A stretch of DNA of 41,779 nt from Pseudomonadota bacterium (GCA_023431055.1 JAEYXX010000186.1:1-41779), one strand, 5' to 3'; numbered from the stretch's first letter, positions 26,319-34,465 are shown. The notes: generated by a model from the sequence alone, not told the origin. Numbers and translations are program-made.

Positions 26319-28766
26319 TCACCAGCTGTAGCTGGCGCTGGCAGTCAGGGTGCGACCGTAGCCGTAGTAACAGGTTACTTCGCTGCAGGAGGTGTCGTAC
26401 TCCTTGTCCAGCAGGTTGCTGGCGTTGAGCGCCAGGCGCATGCCATCGAGTTGATAGTGCAGGCTGGCGTCGACCAGGGTGTAGGCCTCGGACTCGACGC
26501 TGACGATGGGTTCCAGCGTCGGGTTGAACGCCAGCGCGGCGTTGCGCCCGGTATACCGGCTCTCGCCGACGTAGCGCACGCCGATACCGCCGCCGAAGCC
26601 CTTGAGTGCCCCACTGAGCTGGGTGTAGTCGAGCCAGACGCCGGCCGAATCACGTGGGGTACGTGGCAGGCGACTGTCCTTTTCCCAGGCGTTGGGGCTC
26701 TTGCTGACGAAAGCGTCGGTGTAGCTGTAGAAGGCACTCAGATCCAGGCCTTCGGCCAGGCTGGCCAAGGCTTCCAGTTCGATGCCGCGCGAGCTGACCT
26801 CCCCCACTTGGCGGCGCAGGGTGCGCCCCGGATCACTGCTGCTGTCATTGAGCACGTAGTCCTGCTTGGTCAGGTCGAACAGTGCCAGGCTGACGAAACT
26901 GCGCGCGCCCTCAGGCTGGTACTTCACGCCGATTTCGTACTGCTTGCCACGCTCCGGGTCGAACGGCTTGCCCGTGAGGGTATCGCTGCCGCTGACCGGG
27001 TTGAACGATTCGCTGTAGCTGACATAGGGCGCCAGGCCGTTGTCGAACACATAGACCAGCCCTGCGCGACCGCTGAAGGCTTCGCTGGTTGTCTTGCTGT
27101 CGGCCTGCAGAGCGTCGTCGATCTGGTTCTGCGCCCAGTCGTAGCGACCACCAAGCAACAGCCGCCAGTGGTCGCCGAGCTTGAGTTGGTCCTGCAGGTA
27201 GAGGCCGGTCTGGCGAGTCAGCAGGCTCTGCTTGCGATCGATGACAGGCGATACGAGTGGCCGACCGTACTGCGGTTCGAGCAGATCCAGCGGCGGCACC
27301 GTGGCGCCATAATAGGCCGCTTCGTTGGAACGGCTGCGGCGCCAGTCGAGGCCGAGCAACAGGTTGTGCTCGACGCTGCCGGTGGCGAAACTGGCTTCGG
27401 CCTGGTTGTCCACGCCCCAACCACTCATGTGTTCGTCCTGCACGCCGGCGCTGCGCAGCAGGGTGCGGCCATCGGACGGCAACACGGCATAGGCGTTGAT
27501 GTAGCTGTATTCCAGGTTGGTCTCGTCGTAGCGCAGATTCTGCCGCAGGGTCCAGGTGTCATTGAGACGGTGTGACAACTGATAGCCGACGGAATAATAG
27601 CTACGCTGGAAGTCGTTGAAATCCGGCTCGCCATCGAAGAAGTCAGGATCGCGGTCGTAGGGCAGGTTGAAGGTGTCACGCAGGTACGGCGAAAAGTGAG
27701 TACTGAAGCCGTAACGCCCGTCATCCTTCTGGTAGGCGGCCTGGACTGTCAGCTCGGTGTCGGCGTTCGGCCGCCAGGTCAGGCTGGGCGCCAGCATCTG
27801 CCGCTGCATGCCGGTCTTGTCGACCTGGGCGTTGGCGTCGTTACCGAGCATCACCACCCGATAGAGCAGCGAACCGTCGTCGCTCAACGCCCCGCCGAAG
27901 TCGCCGGCCAGCTCCGCCAGATCGTCGCTACCGGCGCGTAAACGCACTTCATTGCGCGCCGTTTCGCTGGGCCGCTTGCTCACCTGGTTGACGATGCCGC
28001 CAGGCTCGGCCTGGCCATAGAGCACCGACGCCGGACCACGCAGCACCTCGATGCGCTCCATCGCCCAGCTGTCCAGACGCGGCAGGCCGTAGGTGCTGGT
28101 CGGTTGCACCAGGCCGTCGCGAAATACCCGGGTCTTGGCATCGAAACCACGGATGCTGAACCAGTCGTAACGGGTGTCGAAGCCGTAGGGCACGCTGATG
28201 CTCGGGGTGTAGCGCAGCGCCTCTTCCAGGGTGGTGACGCCGCGTGCATCCATCTGCTCGCGACTGATCACACTGATAGCCTGTGGGGTTTCCAGCAGCA
28301 GCGTGTCGGTCTTGGTGGCGGTAGCGCTGCGGCTGGCAACGTAGCTGCCGACCGGGCCGTTGGCGCGTTCAGCCGGCTGGGCGGTCACGGTCTGGCTCTG
28401 CAGCTCGAGGCTGTCAGCTGCCGCTTGCGGCGCCGGCTCGAGGCGATAGTCGCCCTGCCCGTCCAGCACCACGTGCAGGCCGCTGCCGGCCAGCAATTGA
28501 GCGAAGCCCTGCTCCAACGAGTAGCGCCCTTGCAGGCCGGAACTGCTGCGTCCCCGAGTCAGTGCCGGGTCGAAGCTGAGCAGCACACCGGACTGCCGGG
28601 CGAATTCGGTGAGTGCCGACTCCAGCGCGCCGGCACTGATCTGGTAAGGCTGCGCGGCCCAGGCCGGGATCGCCACGGGCAACAGCGCCAGTGGCAGACT
28701 GAGGCTCAGCAGTGCGGCGCGTACGGCACGTGCCAGGGGCTGGGAACGACGGACAACGCGGGGCAT
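26319..28766 (-). CDS. TonB-dependent siderophore receptor with N-terminal signalling (STN) domain
   Basis: The 815-aa outer-membrane protein has a signal peptide (about 1-37), an STN domain (about 40-110, ISAGALESALTEFARQSGVLLSFDP), a TonB-box-like stretch (LELQSQTVTA), a plug (about 150-265, with ETPQAISVISREQMDARG and RIEVLRGPASVLYGQAEPGG) and a 22-strand barrel ending in ASASYSW. A Cys pair near the end (DTSCSEVTCYYGYGR) resembles FhuA/FoxA-type receptors, which suggests a hydroxamate siderophore, but only weakly. The STN domain shows that it also signals to a FecR partner, and the fecR- and fecI-like genes lie just upstream. AAGGAG is 5 nt before the ATG. A strong terminator follows. Confidence 0.95.
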   Translation of the reverse strand: MPRVVRRSQPLARAVRAALLSLSLPLALLPVAIPAWAAQPYQISAGALESALTEFARQSGVLLSFDPALTRGRSSSGLQGRYSLEQGFAQLLAGSGLHVVLDGQGDYRLEPAPQAAADSLELQSQTVTAQPAERANGPVGSYVASRSATATKTDTLLLETPQAISVISREQMDARGVTTLEEALRYTPSISVPYGFDTRYDWFSIRGFDAKTRVFRDGLVQPTSTYGLPRLDSWAMERIEVLRGPASVLYGQAEPGGIVNQVSKRPSETARNEVRLRAGSDDLAELAGDFGGALSDDGSLLYRVVMLGNDANAQVDKTGMQRQMLAPSLTWRPNADTELTVQAAYQKDDGRYGFSTHFSPYLRDTFNLPYDRDPDFFDGEPDFNDFQRSYYSVGYQLSHRLNDTWTLRQNLRYDETNLEYSYINAYAVLPSDGRTLLRSAGVQDEHMSGWGVDNQAEASFATGSVEHNLLLGLDWRRSRSNEAAYYGATVPPLDLLEPQYGRPLVSPVIDRKQSLLTRQTGLYLQDQLKLGDHWRLLLGGRYDWAQNQIDDALQADSKTTSEAFSGRAGLVYVFDNGLAPYVSYSESFNPVSGSDTLTGKPFDPERGKQYEIGVKYQPEGARSFVSLALFDLTKQDYVLNDSSSDPGRTLRRQVGEVSSRGIELEALASLAEGLDLSAFYSYTDAFVSKSPNAWEKDSRLPRTPRDSAGVWLDYTQLSGALKGFGGGIGVRYVGESRYTGRNAALAFNPTLEPIVSVESEAYTLVDASLHYQLDGMRLALNASNLLDKEYDTSCSEVTCYYGYGRTLTASASYSW

Positions 28767-28812
28767 GACAACTCCTTCGGCATAGCGCTAGGTAACTATT
28801 GCCTGGGAAGCC

Positions 28813-28844
28813 GGACGAACGAGAAAAACCTGCAAAAGAATTTA
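28813..28844 (-). promoter_or_regulatory. Candidate ECF-sigma promoter of the receptor gene
   Basis: In the 88-bp gap between the fecR-like stop and the receptor start, the minus strand carries TAAAT (28844-28840) and, 18 bp on, CGTTCGTCC (28821-28813). The pattern resembles iron-starvation ECF promoters (TAAAT with a CGT about 16-17 bp later), with slightly long spacing. The expected sigma factor is encoded by the FecI-type gene upstream. Confidence 0.35.
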
Positions 28845-28854
28845 CGAATTATTT

Positions 28855-29796
28855 TCAGGCAGCCTGCAGGCTGACCCAATAGCGGGTGCGATAGACCACC
28901 CGCACCGGCAGGGTACGCGCCAGCATCGCCAGCACGCGGTCGCTGTCATCCAGCGGGAAGACCCCGGAGATACGCAACCCGGCCACCTCAGGCGCACAGC
29001 GCAGCACGCCCGGTCGCTGGCGCCCCAGCTCGGCGAGAAACTCCGCCAGCGGCATGTCGTGGGCCACCAGCAGGCCATCGACCCAGCGCCCGCGATTAAC
29101 ATCGGCAGTGCCCAACTCGTGCAACGCGCCAGCGCTCAGATGCACCCGCTGGCCAGCCTCGATGCGCTGCGCCACACCATCTCTGGGCCGTGCCTCGACC
29201 GCCCCCTGATAGACCGCCAGCTCACAGCCATGCGCCTGCTGGCGCACCTGGAAACGGGTGCCGAGGGCGCGCAGCAAGCCTTGCTCGGCACTCACCAGAA
29301 ACGGCCGACCGAGAGGGTCGGCGGCGGTCTGCACGAGAATCTCGCCCTGATACAGCTGGATCAAACGGCGCTCGTTGCTGTAATGGATATCCAGCGCGGT
29401 ATCGCTGTTGAGGTACAAAGTGCCGCCATCGGCCAACTGCAGGCGGCGCCGCTCACCGGTGCCGGTACGTTGTTGTGCCAGCAACGGCTGCCAGGGCTGC
29501 AGGTGCTGGCCCAGCACCCCGGCGACCACCAGGCTGCCGAACAGGCCCAGTTGCTTGAGCGCGCGGCGCCGCTGACGATCCACTTGAGCGCCAGCCAACG
29601 CCTGCCTGGCCAGCGGCGCCGAGAGCCCTGCAAACTGCTGGCCCAGGTGCTCCAGGCGCTGCCAGGCCTGTTCGTGCTGCGGATCGGCCGCCCGCCAGTC
29701 GGCGCACAAGCGCAACTCGTGCGCCGTGGCAGTACCCGAGGCGAGACGCACGCGCCAGGTAATCGCCTGCTGCACCACTTCATCGAGCGCACTCAT
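28855..29796 (-). CDS. FecR-family anti-sigma/sigma regulator
   Basis: The 313-aa protein has the family layout. A cytoplasmic DUF4880 domain (about 1-65) has the pattern AITWRVRLASGTATAHELRL...WRAADPQHEQAWQRL. A single membrane segment (LGLFGSLVVAGVLGQ, near 85-100) follows, then the periplasmic FecR domain (RRLQLADGGTLYLNSDTALDIHY, GEILVQTA) and a C-terminal STN-like part that reads the receptor signal. It transmits receptor occupancy to the sigma factor. Its ATG overlaps the sigma stop by 4 bp (ATGA), so the two are coupled. The receptor gene follows after 88 bp. Confidence 0.94.
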   Translation of the reverse strand: MSALDEVVQQAITWRVRLASGTATAHELRLCADWRAADPQHEQAWQRLEHLGQQFAGLSAPLARQALAGAQVDRQRRRALKQLGLFGSLVVAGVLGQHLQPWQPLLAQQRTGTGERRRLQLADGGTLYLNSDTALDIHYSNERRLIQLYQGEILVQTAADPLGRPFLVSAEQGLLRALGTRFQVRQQAHGCELAVYQGAVEARPRDGVAQRIEAGQRVHLSAGALHELGTADVNRGRWVDGLLVAHDMPLAEFLAELGRQRPGVLRCAPEVAGLRISGVFPLDDSDRVLAMLARTLPVRVVYRTRYWVSLQAA

Positions 29797-30296
29797 GCGT
29801 AGGCCACCCGGTAGCAATGGGTGAAGGCCTGTGTCATGTACTGCTGGATGGAGCTGACCGACCGTCCCAGCCGCTCAGCGATCTGCGGGTAGGTCAGGCC
29901 ATCGAGCTGCGACAGCAGGAAGGCTTCGCGTACCACCGGTTTGAGACCATCGAGCAGGCGGTCGATGGCCACTAGGGTTTCCATGACCAGCGCCTGGCTC
30001 TCAGGCGAGGGCACCTCTGGCTCGGGCAACTGCGCCAGAGCCTCCAGGTAGGCGCGCTCCAGACTGGCGCGGCGGTAGTGATCGATCAGCAGGCCGCGAG
30101 CGACCGTGGCGAGAAAAGCCCGTGGCTCACGCGGAACCGGCACCTCGCGCTGCACCAGCAAACGCACGAAGGTATCCTGCGCCAGATCGGCCGCCTGCTG
30201 CGGACAGGCCAGACGCTGGCGCAACCAACCGATCAGCCAGCCGTGATGACCGCGATAGAGCGTTGCGAGGGAATCGCCTGAAAGAGGTTGGGCCAT
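29793..30296 (-). CDS. FecI-type ECF RNA polymerase sigma factor
   Basis: The 167-aa protein has sigma region 2 (LATLYRGHHGWLIGWLRQRL...QQAADLAQDTFVRLL, including the DTF(V/L)R motif) and region 4 (LDGLTYPQIAERLGRSVSSIQQYMTQAFTHCY), typical of iron-starvation ECF sigmas. It should direct transcription of the adjacent receptor gene when signalled through the FecR-like protein. The ATG at 30296 removes 23 residues without family similarity from the longest frame. No strong Shine-Dalgarno is visible. A sigma-70-like promoter with a Fur-like box lies 35-70 bp upstream. Confidence 0.94.
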   Translation of the reverse strand: MAQPLSGDSLATLYRGHHGWLIGWLRQRLACPQQAADLAQDTFVRLLVQREVPVPREPRAFLATVARGLLIDHYRRASLERAYLEALAQLPEPEVPSPESQALVMETLVAIDRLLDGLKPVVREAFLLSQLDGLTYPQIAERLGRSVSSIQQYMTQAFTHCYRVAYA

Positions 30297-30330
30297 CGCC
30301 GAGAGTGTTCCATGAGACAGGACAGAAACG

Positions 30331-30365
30331 AATGCGAATATATTGCATTTGAAAAATGCTGTCAC
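30331..30365 (-). promoter_or_regulatory. Promoter of the sigma/anti-sigma genes with overlapping Fur box
   Basis: On the minus strand GTGACA (30365-30360), a 17-bp spacer and TATATT (30342-30337) form a good sigma-70 promoter. AATGCGAATATATTGCATT (30331-30349) covers the -10; its outer AATGC/GCATT arms and AT centre match Fur boxes of pseudomonad iron sigma genes. Fur with iron would block this promoter. Confidence 0.6.
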
Positions 30366-30497
30366 TATGCCCTATCACACGCTGGGCGCTTTAGCCGAGC
30401 TCTGCCAGAAATCAGGGACTCCACTCAACGAATCACGGTGAAGGCCGATCAACTCAATACTGGCCAAACGGCAGCGAGTCCTTTATCCTCGCCAACA

Positions 30498-30513
30498 CTG
30501 TATAAAAAACCAG
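30498..30513 (+). promoter_or_regulatory. LexA (SOS) box upstream of yebG
   Basis: CTGTATAAAAAACCAG matches the CTG-N10-CAG LexA operator; with flanks 14 of 20 positions agree with the ideal TACTGTATATATATACAGTA. It ends 40 bp before the yebG start. LexA control of yebG is known in E. coli. Confidence 0.8.
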
Positions 30514-30553
30514 TTAAATTCAACGACACATATGAAGGCAGAAGAGGTGATGA

Positions 30554-30817
30554 ATGGCCGTCGAAGTGGTGTACCGCAGCAGCCGCGATCCGGAGCGCTT
30601 GTTCATGGATAAGGCCGAAGCCGACCGTTACGACAAGATGCTGGAACTGGCAGAACGCCTGAGCGAGGTCCTGCACAAGGCGGTGCCATCTTTGAGCGAG
30701 GAACAGGGCGAGGAGCTGGGTATCTTCATGGCCAAGAATCGCGACGTCTTTGCCAAGGCGTTCAAGAGCCAGCCGGACGCGCTCGACGAACTGGAAATCG
30801 ACACGGCCAGCGAATGA
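30554..30817 (+). CDS. yebG: DNA-damage-inducible protein YebG
   Basis: The 87-aa protein starts MAVEVVYRSSRDPERLFMDKAEADRYDKML, the characteristic YebG beginning, and continues with a helical, acidic part (LSEEQGEELGIFMAKNRDVFAKAF). E. coli YebG is an SOS-induced protein of unknown biochemical function. GAGG lies about 6 nt before the ATG. A strong LexA box 40 bp upstream supports SOS control. The gene is divergent from the iron sigma gene, so the same 257-bp region carries both iron and DNA-damage regulatory sites. Confidence 0.93.
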   Translation: MAVEVVYRSSRDPERLFMDKAEADRYDKMLELAERLSEVLHKAVPSLSEEQGEELGIFMAKNRDVFAKAFKSQPDALDELEIDTASE

Positions 30818-30856
30818 CTAGGAACCGCGGCCTCGTTCCTCCAACGGGGCCTCGAC

Positions 30857-31099
30857 CTATGCGTTACTGACGGGATACTGCGCTGCGGCCTGCTCCAGCC
30901 AGACCGGCAAGTCCCGCCGCTTTACACCCTCACGCCGGGCACGGGCCAACTGTTCCAGCATGTACTGACGCTTGTGCTCGTTACCTTCGGCGAAAGACAG
31001 CGCCAGGTCACGATCGGTCCACTGACGAATACGGCGAAACAGCCACCAGTGAAAGTAAAGGCCGGCTGCAGTGGTGACGACGATGATGAAATAGTCCAT
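30857..31099 (-). CDS. Small protein with one N-terminal membrane segment
   Basis: The 80-aa protein begins MDYFIIVVTTAAGLYFHWWLFRRIR, a single membrane segment ending in Trp/His/Arg, followed by a charged helical region (DLALSFAEGNEHKRQYMLEQLARARREGVKRRDL). I do not recognise a named family. The start is well supported by AAGGAGG 7 nt upstream. It is divergent from the DUF488 gene (82-bp gap) and convergent with yebG. It could be a small inner-membrane adaptor. No function is claimed. Confidence 0.78.
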   Translation of the reverse strand: MDYFIIVVTTAAGLYFHWWLFRRIRQWTDRDLALSFAEGNEHKRQYMLEQLARARREGVKRRDLPVWLEQAAAQYPVSNA

Positions 31100-31181
31100 G
31101 GTAAATCCTCCTTTCACCACGCTAATCGAGCCTGCAGGCAGCGCCAAGTGCGGCATTGCCGCAGGCGATGGAGGCAGGTCC

Positions 31182-31586
31182 ATGATCCGCTGCAAACGGG
31201 TTTATCTCGAGGCCGAGACTAGCGACGGTATACGCGTCCTGGTCGATCGCCTGTGGCCTCGCGGTATGTCCAAAGATGCCCTGGCGCTCGAAGAATGGCT
31301 ACCCGATGTCGCGCCCTCCACTGAACTGCGCAAGTCCTTCGCCCACCGCACCGAGGCCTTCGAGGCGTTCCGTACGGCCTACCGCCGCGAATTGTGCGCC
31401 CACCCCGAGCACTGGCAGCACCTGCTGCACTGGGCAACGAAAGGCACGCTGACGCTGCTCTATGCGGCACGCGACGAAACGCACAACAACGCGCGCGTGC
31501 TGGCCGATTTTCTCGAAGAGGAACTACTGCGCCATGATTCGCCGAGTTCGCCGGTGTGCTATCAGGGCGAATTCGACGCTCATTGA
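31182..31586 (+). CDS. DUF488 family protein (YeaO-like)
   Basis: The 134-aa protein begins MIRCKRVYLEAETSDGIRVLVDRLWPRG, which carries the family's RVLVDRLWPRG motif, followed by LEEWLPDVAPSTELRKSF and LLYAARDETHNNARVLADFL. This is the E. coli YeaO type of DUF488, whose function is not established. The ATG at 31182 has GGAGG about 7 nt upstream; an upstream ATG at 31098 overlaps the divergent gene's start and is less likely. It converges with the leucine dehydrogenase gene (22-bp gap). Confidence 0.9.
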   Translation: MIRCKRVYLEAETSDGIRVLVDRLWPRGMSKDALALEEWLPDVAPSTELRKSFAHRTEAFEAFRTAYRRELCAHPEHWQHLLHWATKGTLTLLYAARDETHNNARVLADFLEEELLRHDSPSSPVCYQGEFDAH

Positions 31587-31608
31587 CCGCGCAAACCTCG
31601 GCTAGCGA

Positions 31609-32631
31609 CTACGCGTCGTACAGCAGGCGCTCGGCGAGGTAGTCGGCAACGCGCGCCGGGGAGCGTTTTTCAGCCTGGGCGTGGGCGTAGATTTCCATGA
31701 GCCGCTGACTGATTTGCGCCAGGTGCGCCGTGATCGCCGCCAGCGCCTCACCGCGATGACGCAGCGCCACGTAGATCAGCCCGCCCGCATTGAGCACGTA
31801 ATCCGGCGCGTAGAGAATACCCCGCGCTTCCAACTGATCAGCTACATCGGGGCTGGCCAGCTGATTGTTGGCAGCCCCTGCCACCGCTGCGCAGCGCAGG
31901 TGGGCGACCGTCTGCGCATTCAGCACGCCACCCAGACCGCAAGGCGCGAGGATGTCGCATGGCGTGCTGAGCAGGGCATCGCAGGCAACCGGATGTGCTC
32001 CCAGTTGCTCGACAGCCAGTTGCACACGCCCGGCATCAAGATCGCTGACCAGCAGTTCGGCCCCGACAGCATGCAGCGCTTCGGCCAGGGCGAAGCCGAC
32101 ATTGCCCAGCCCCTGTATGGCCACCCGCAAACCCTCCAGGTCGTCACTGCCCAAACGTGCCTGAGCCGTGGTGCGAATCCCGGCAAAAACACCCAGCGCC
32201 GTGTGCGGCGACGGGTCACCTTCCCGGGTCGTGCTGGTGACATGATTGGTGTACTGGGCGATGCAGTCCATGTCGGCACTGGAGGTGCCGCTGTCGATGG
32301 CGGTGATGTAGCGTCCATTGAGGGTTTCGATAAAGCGTCCGAAAGCTTCGAACAAAGCGGCACGGCTGGGTACATGCGCAGGACGGATGATCACCGCCTT
32401 GCCGCCGCCATGATCGATGCCGGCCAGCGCCGCCTTGTAGCTCATGCCCTGAGCCAGGCGAATGGCATCGGCAATGGCGCTCTGTTCATCGGCATAGGCC
32501 AGGTAGCGACAACCGCCGAGCGCTGGCCCGAAGCGGGTGTTGTGAATGGCGATAACGGCCTTGAGGCCGCTGGCCGGATCCTCGGCCAGGTGCAGGGCCT
32601 CGAGGCGGGCGGCTTGCATCATGCTGAACAT
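31609..32631 (-). CDS. ldh: Leucine (Glu/Leu/Phe/Val family) dehydrogenase
   Basis: The 340-aa protein fits leucine dehydrogenase length. It has the catalytic Lys in GMSYKAALAGIDHGGGKAVI, the NAD-binding loop in IQGLGNVGFALAEALHAVGAEL, and the substrate part ALGGCRYLAYADEQSA. It oxidatively deaminates branched-chain L-amino acids to 2-oxoacids with NAD+, the first step of leucine/valine/isoleucine catabolism, and works in reverse for synthesis. P. aeruginosa PA3418 is, from memory, the leucine dehydrogenase with a SirB1-like gene beside it, as here. GGGAG precedes the ATG. TATACT (minus strand, 32667-32662) is a possible -10 with no clear -35. Confidence 0.9.
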   Translation of the reverse strand: MFSMMQAARLEALHLAEDPASGLKAVIAIHNTRFGPALGGCRYLAYADEQSAIADAIRLAQGMSYKAALAGIDHGGGKAVIIRPAHVPSRAALFEAFGRFIETLNGRYITAIDSGTSSADMDCIAQYTNHVTSTTREGDPSPHTALGVFAGIRTTAQARLGSDDLEGLRVAIQGLGNVGFALAEALHAVGAELLVSDLDAGRVQLAVEQLGAHPVACDALLSTPCDILAPCGLGGVLNAQTVAHLRCAAVAGAANNQLASPDVADQLEARGILYAPDYVLNAGGLIYVALRHRGEALAAITAHLAQISQRLMEIYAHAQAEKRSPARVADYLAERLLYDA

Positions 32632-32731
32632 GGCTGCGCTCCCGGTCGGACTTCAGGCCTCAGTATAGGAGAAGCCCACTGGACGACGCCCCTGACAGGG
32701 GCTACAAGAACAGAAGTCAGCGGAGAATGCG

Positions 32732-33535
32732 ATGAGCCCACGCCAAGCCTGCCTGCAGTGCCTGCAACGCGATCCCCCCGCCTTGTTCGAGGCGGCGCTG
32801 TGGATTGCCGCCGAACACGATGACCGTCTTCAACCCGCCCAGGTATTGAACGACCTGCATAGCCTGGTGCTGCAGGTCAGCGCCGGTCTCCCTGCGCTGC
32901 CCGCCCGCGAACTGGCCCAGCCGCTGTTGCGCCGGCTCGCCGAACTGGATTTTCAGGAAGACGACGAGGGTGTCACACGCCCGCACCACGCCCAGCTTCA
33001 TGAAGTGCTGCGCCGTCGACGCGGCCAGCCGCTGGCACTGGCCTTGATCGCCCTGGAGATGGCGCGGCGCCTGGACATTCCCTTGCAGGGGGTGAATTTT
33101 CCTGGGCATTTCATGTTGCGCGTACCGGGTGCCGACCACCTGCTCGACCCGTGCGGCGGGCGCCGCCTCTACACCCGCGACTGTCGTGATCAGCTGCTTC
33201 GCCAGTTGGGCCCGGGCATCGAACTCAGCGCCGAGCACCTGCAAACGGCCGACGCCCAGGCCATGCTGCAGCGCCTGTCACGTAATCTGCGCATGCTGCA
33301 CATGCAGCACGATGCGCCCGAGGCGGCACTCAAGGATGCCGAGCGCCTCCTGCAACTCGGCCCGGCGACCCTGGTCGACCATCTGGCCCGCGCCGACGTG
33401 TATCGGCAGCTAGACTGCCCGCAGGGCGAACGTTACGACCTGGAGCACGCCCTGCTGCTCTGTGACGAGGACGGTCTGCGTCTGAAACTGAGCGAGCGCC
33501 TGCGCAACCTGGCCCGTGTTCCGGCGATGCATTGA
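32732..33535 (+). CDS. SirB1/transglutaminase-like family protein with TPR-like C-terminus
   Basis: The 267-aa protein contains the SirB1 (Transglut_core2) region: LHEVLRRRRGQPLALALIALEMARRLDIPLQGVNFPGHFMLRV. The invariant GVNFPGHF segment carries the His of the transglutaminase-like fold. The C-terminal part (LRMLHMQHDAPEAALKDAERLLQLGP...HLARADVYRQL) looks like TPR repeats. The usual catalytic Cys position is not obvious, so enzymatic activity is uncertain. The family is widespread but functionally uncharacterised. It is divergent from ldh (100-bp gap) and converges with the PilZ gene. Confidence 0.88.
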   Translation: MSPRQACLQCLQRDPPALFEAALWIAAEHDDRLQPAQVLNDLHSLVLQVSAGLPALPARELAQPLLRRLAELDFQEDDEGVTRPHHAQLHEVLRRRRGQPLALALIALEMARRLDIPLQGVNFPGHFMLRVPGADHLLDPCGGRRLYTRDCRDQLLRQLGPGIELSAEHLQTADAQAMLQRLSRNLRMLHMQHDAPEAALKDAERLLQLGPATLVDHLARADVYRQLDCPQGERYDLEHALLLCDEDGLRLKLSERLRNLARVPAMH

Positions 33536-33552
33536 TTCGAAGACGGGGAATG

Positions 33553-33909
33553 TCAGGCCGAAGCCGCCAGGCTGTGAAAGCTGAAGTAGTAACGCAGGGC
33601 GTCGATCATCTCGACATAGTCGGCAGGTGGTGCGACCAGCGCGAAGCCAGAGTCGTAGACGCCAGGGTTGACGTCTTCTCGGCACCACTGGCAATTGGCG
33701 GAAAAGTCGATGAAGTGAATGCCATGCTGGCCGGGAATCTTCAGGCGCATGTCGAAGCGCGCACCTACCAGCATCGGCAACTGACTGATCAGCATCAGGC
33801 CGTCGAGGGAGACATTGCCGATGGAACCCATCGGTTTGTCGGTGATGCGGTTGAACACCTTCAGGTAGTAGGGCAGCTGGTGGCGTTCGATTCGGCGCTG
33901 GCTACGCAT
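33553..33909 (-). CDS. PilZ-domain protein (probable c-di-GMP receptor)
   Basis: The 118-aa protein is a single PilZ domain. It has both c-di-GMP binding motifs: the N-terminal RxxxR (RRIERHQ) and the NxSxxG motif (GNVSLDGLML). It probably binds c-di-GMP in the cytoplasm and controls a motility or surface process. The membrane diguanylate cyclase gene further right in this window could supply the signal, but no direct link is shown. It is a monocistronic gene, convergent with the SirB1-family gene. Confidence 0.88.
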   Translation of the reverse strand: MRSQRRIERHQLPYYLKVFNRITDKPMGSIGNVSLDGLMLISQLPMLVGARFDMRLKIPGQHGIHFIDFSANCQWCREDVNPGVYDSGFALVAPPADYVEMIDALRYYFSFHSLAASA

Positions 33910-33968
33910 AGTGGCAGATCGCTACAAAGGGTCTTGAGTATGGCCCTACTACGGCCGCTAAACCACCC

Positions 33969-34391
33969 TCAAGTACAGCGTTGGGCTATCCGCTCGCGCA
34001 GCTGGCGACGAGCGGCGTCTGTTTCATCATCACTGTAGTAGATGCGCTCGCCACCGGCGCCCTCACGGTAATAACGGTAGCCCTCCGGCATCTGCTCCAG
34101 GCGCCGGCGCAGCTCGCGACATTCACCGGCCCGTTCTTCCCGCTGCGCGGCTGCCGTGGCCGCTGCCTGCTGCTGCTCCTCGCGCCTGGCGTCGTAGAAA
34201 CGCTGCGTGCGCGCCTCACGCTCCTGCGTGTGCGTGTCGCGCTCGACCACTTGAGGTTTCACCTGCACGGGTTCCGCTCCTGCGACGGGACGCTGACCGA
34301 AATGCACGCGCCCCTGCTCGTCCGTCCAGCGATAGATCTCGGCTGTCGCCAACGTCGGCAGCAGCGCGGCGATCAACAATAAATGACGCAT
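33969..34391 (-). CDS. DUF4124 domain-containing exported protein
   Basis: From the ATG at 34391 the protein is 140 aa with a short signal peptide (MRHLLLIAALLPTLATA) and the DUF4124 core EIYRWTDEQGRVHFGQRPVAG, a small beta domain common in gammaproteobacterial envelope proteins. A charged coiled-coil-like stretch follows (TQEREARTQRFYDARREEQQQAA), then a C-terminal part with REGAGGERIYYSDDETDAARR. It probably acts in the periplasm. The function is unknown. The GGAGG sits six bases before 34391 and directly before 34397, so the shorter start is preferred. Confidence 0.86.
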   Translation of the reverse strand: MRHLLLIAALLPTLATAEIYRWTDEQGRVHFGQRPVAGAEPVQVKPQVVERDTHTQEREARTQRFYDARREEQQQAAATAAAQREERAGECRELRRRLEQMPEGYRYYREGAGGERIYYSDDETDAARRQLRERIAQRCT

Positions 34392-34465
34392 CTTCATCCT
34401 CCATGAAGGCCATGCGCCAGCTTATACCGCACCGCGGCAGGGAGAAATGCCGGACGACCGAAGGC

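Noticed and set aside
30554..31099. yebG and the convergent small membrane protein as a toxin-antitoxin pair
   Set aside because: The genes converge rather than overlap in one operon, and yebG has a clear LexA-controlled identity.
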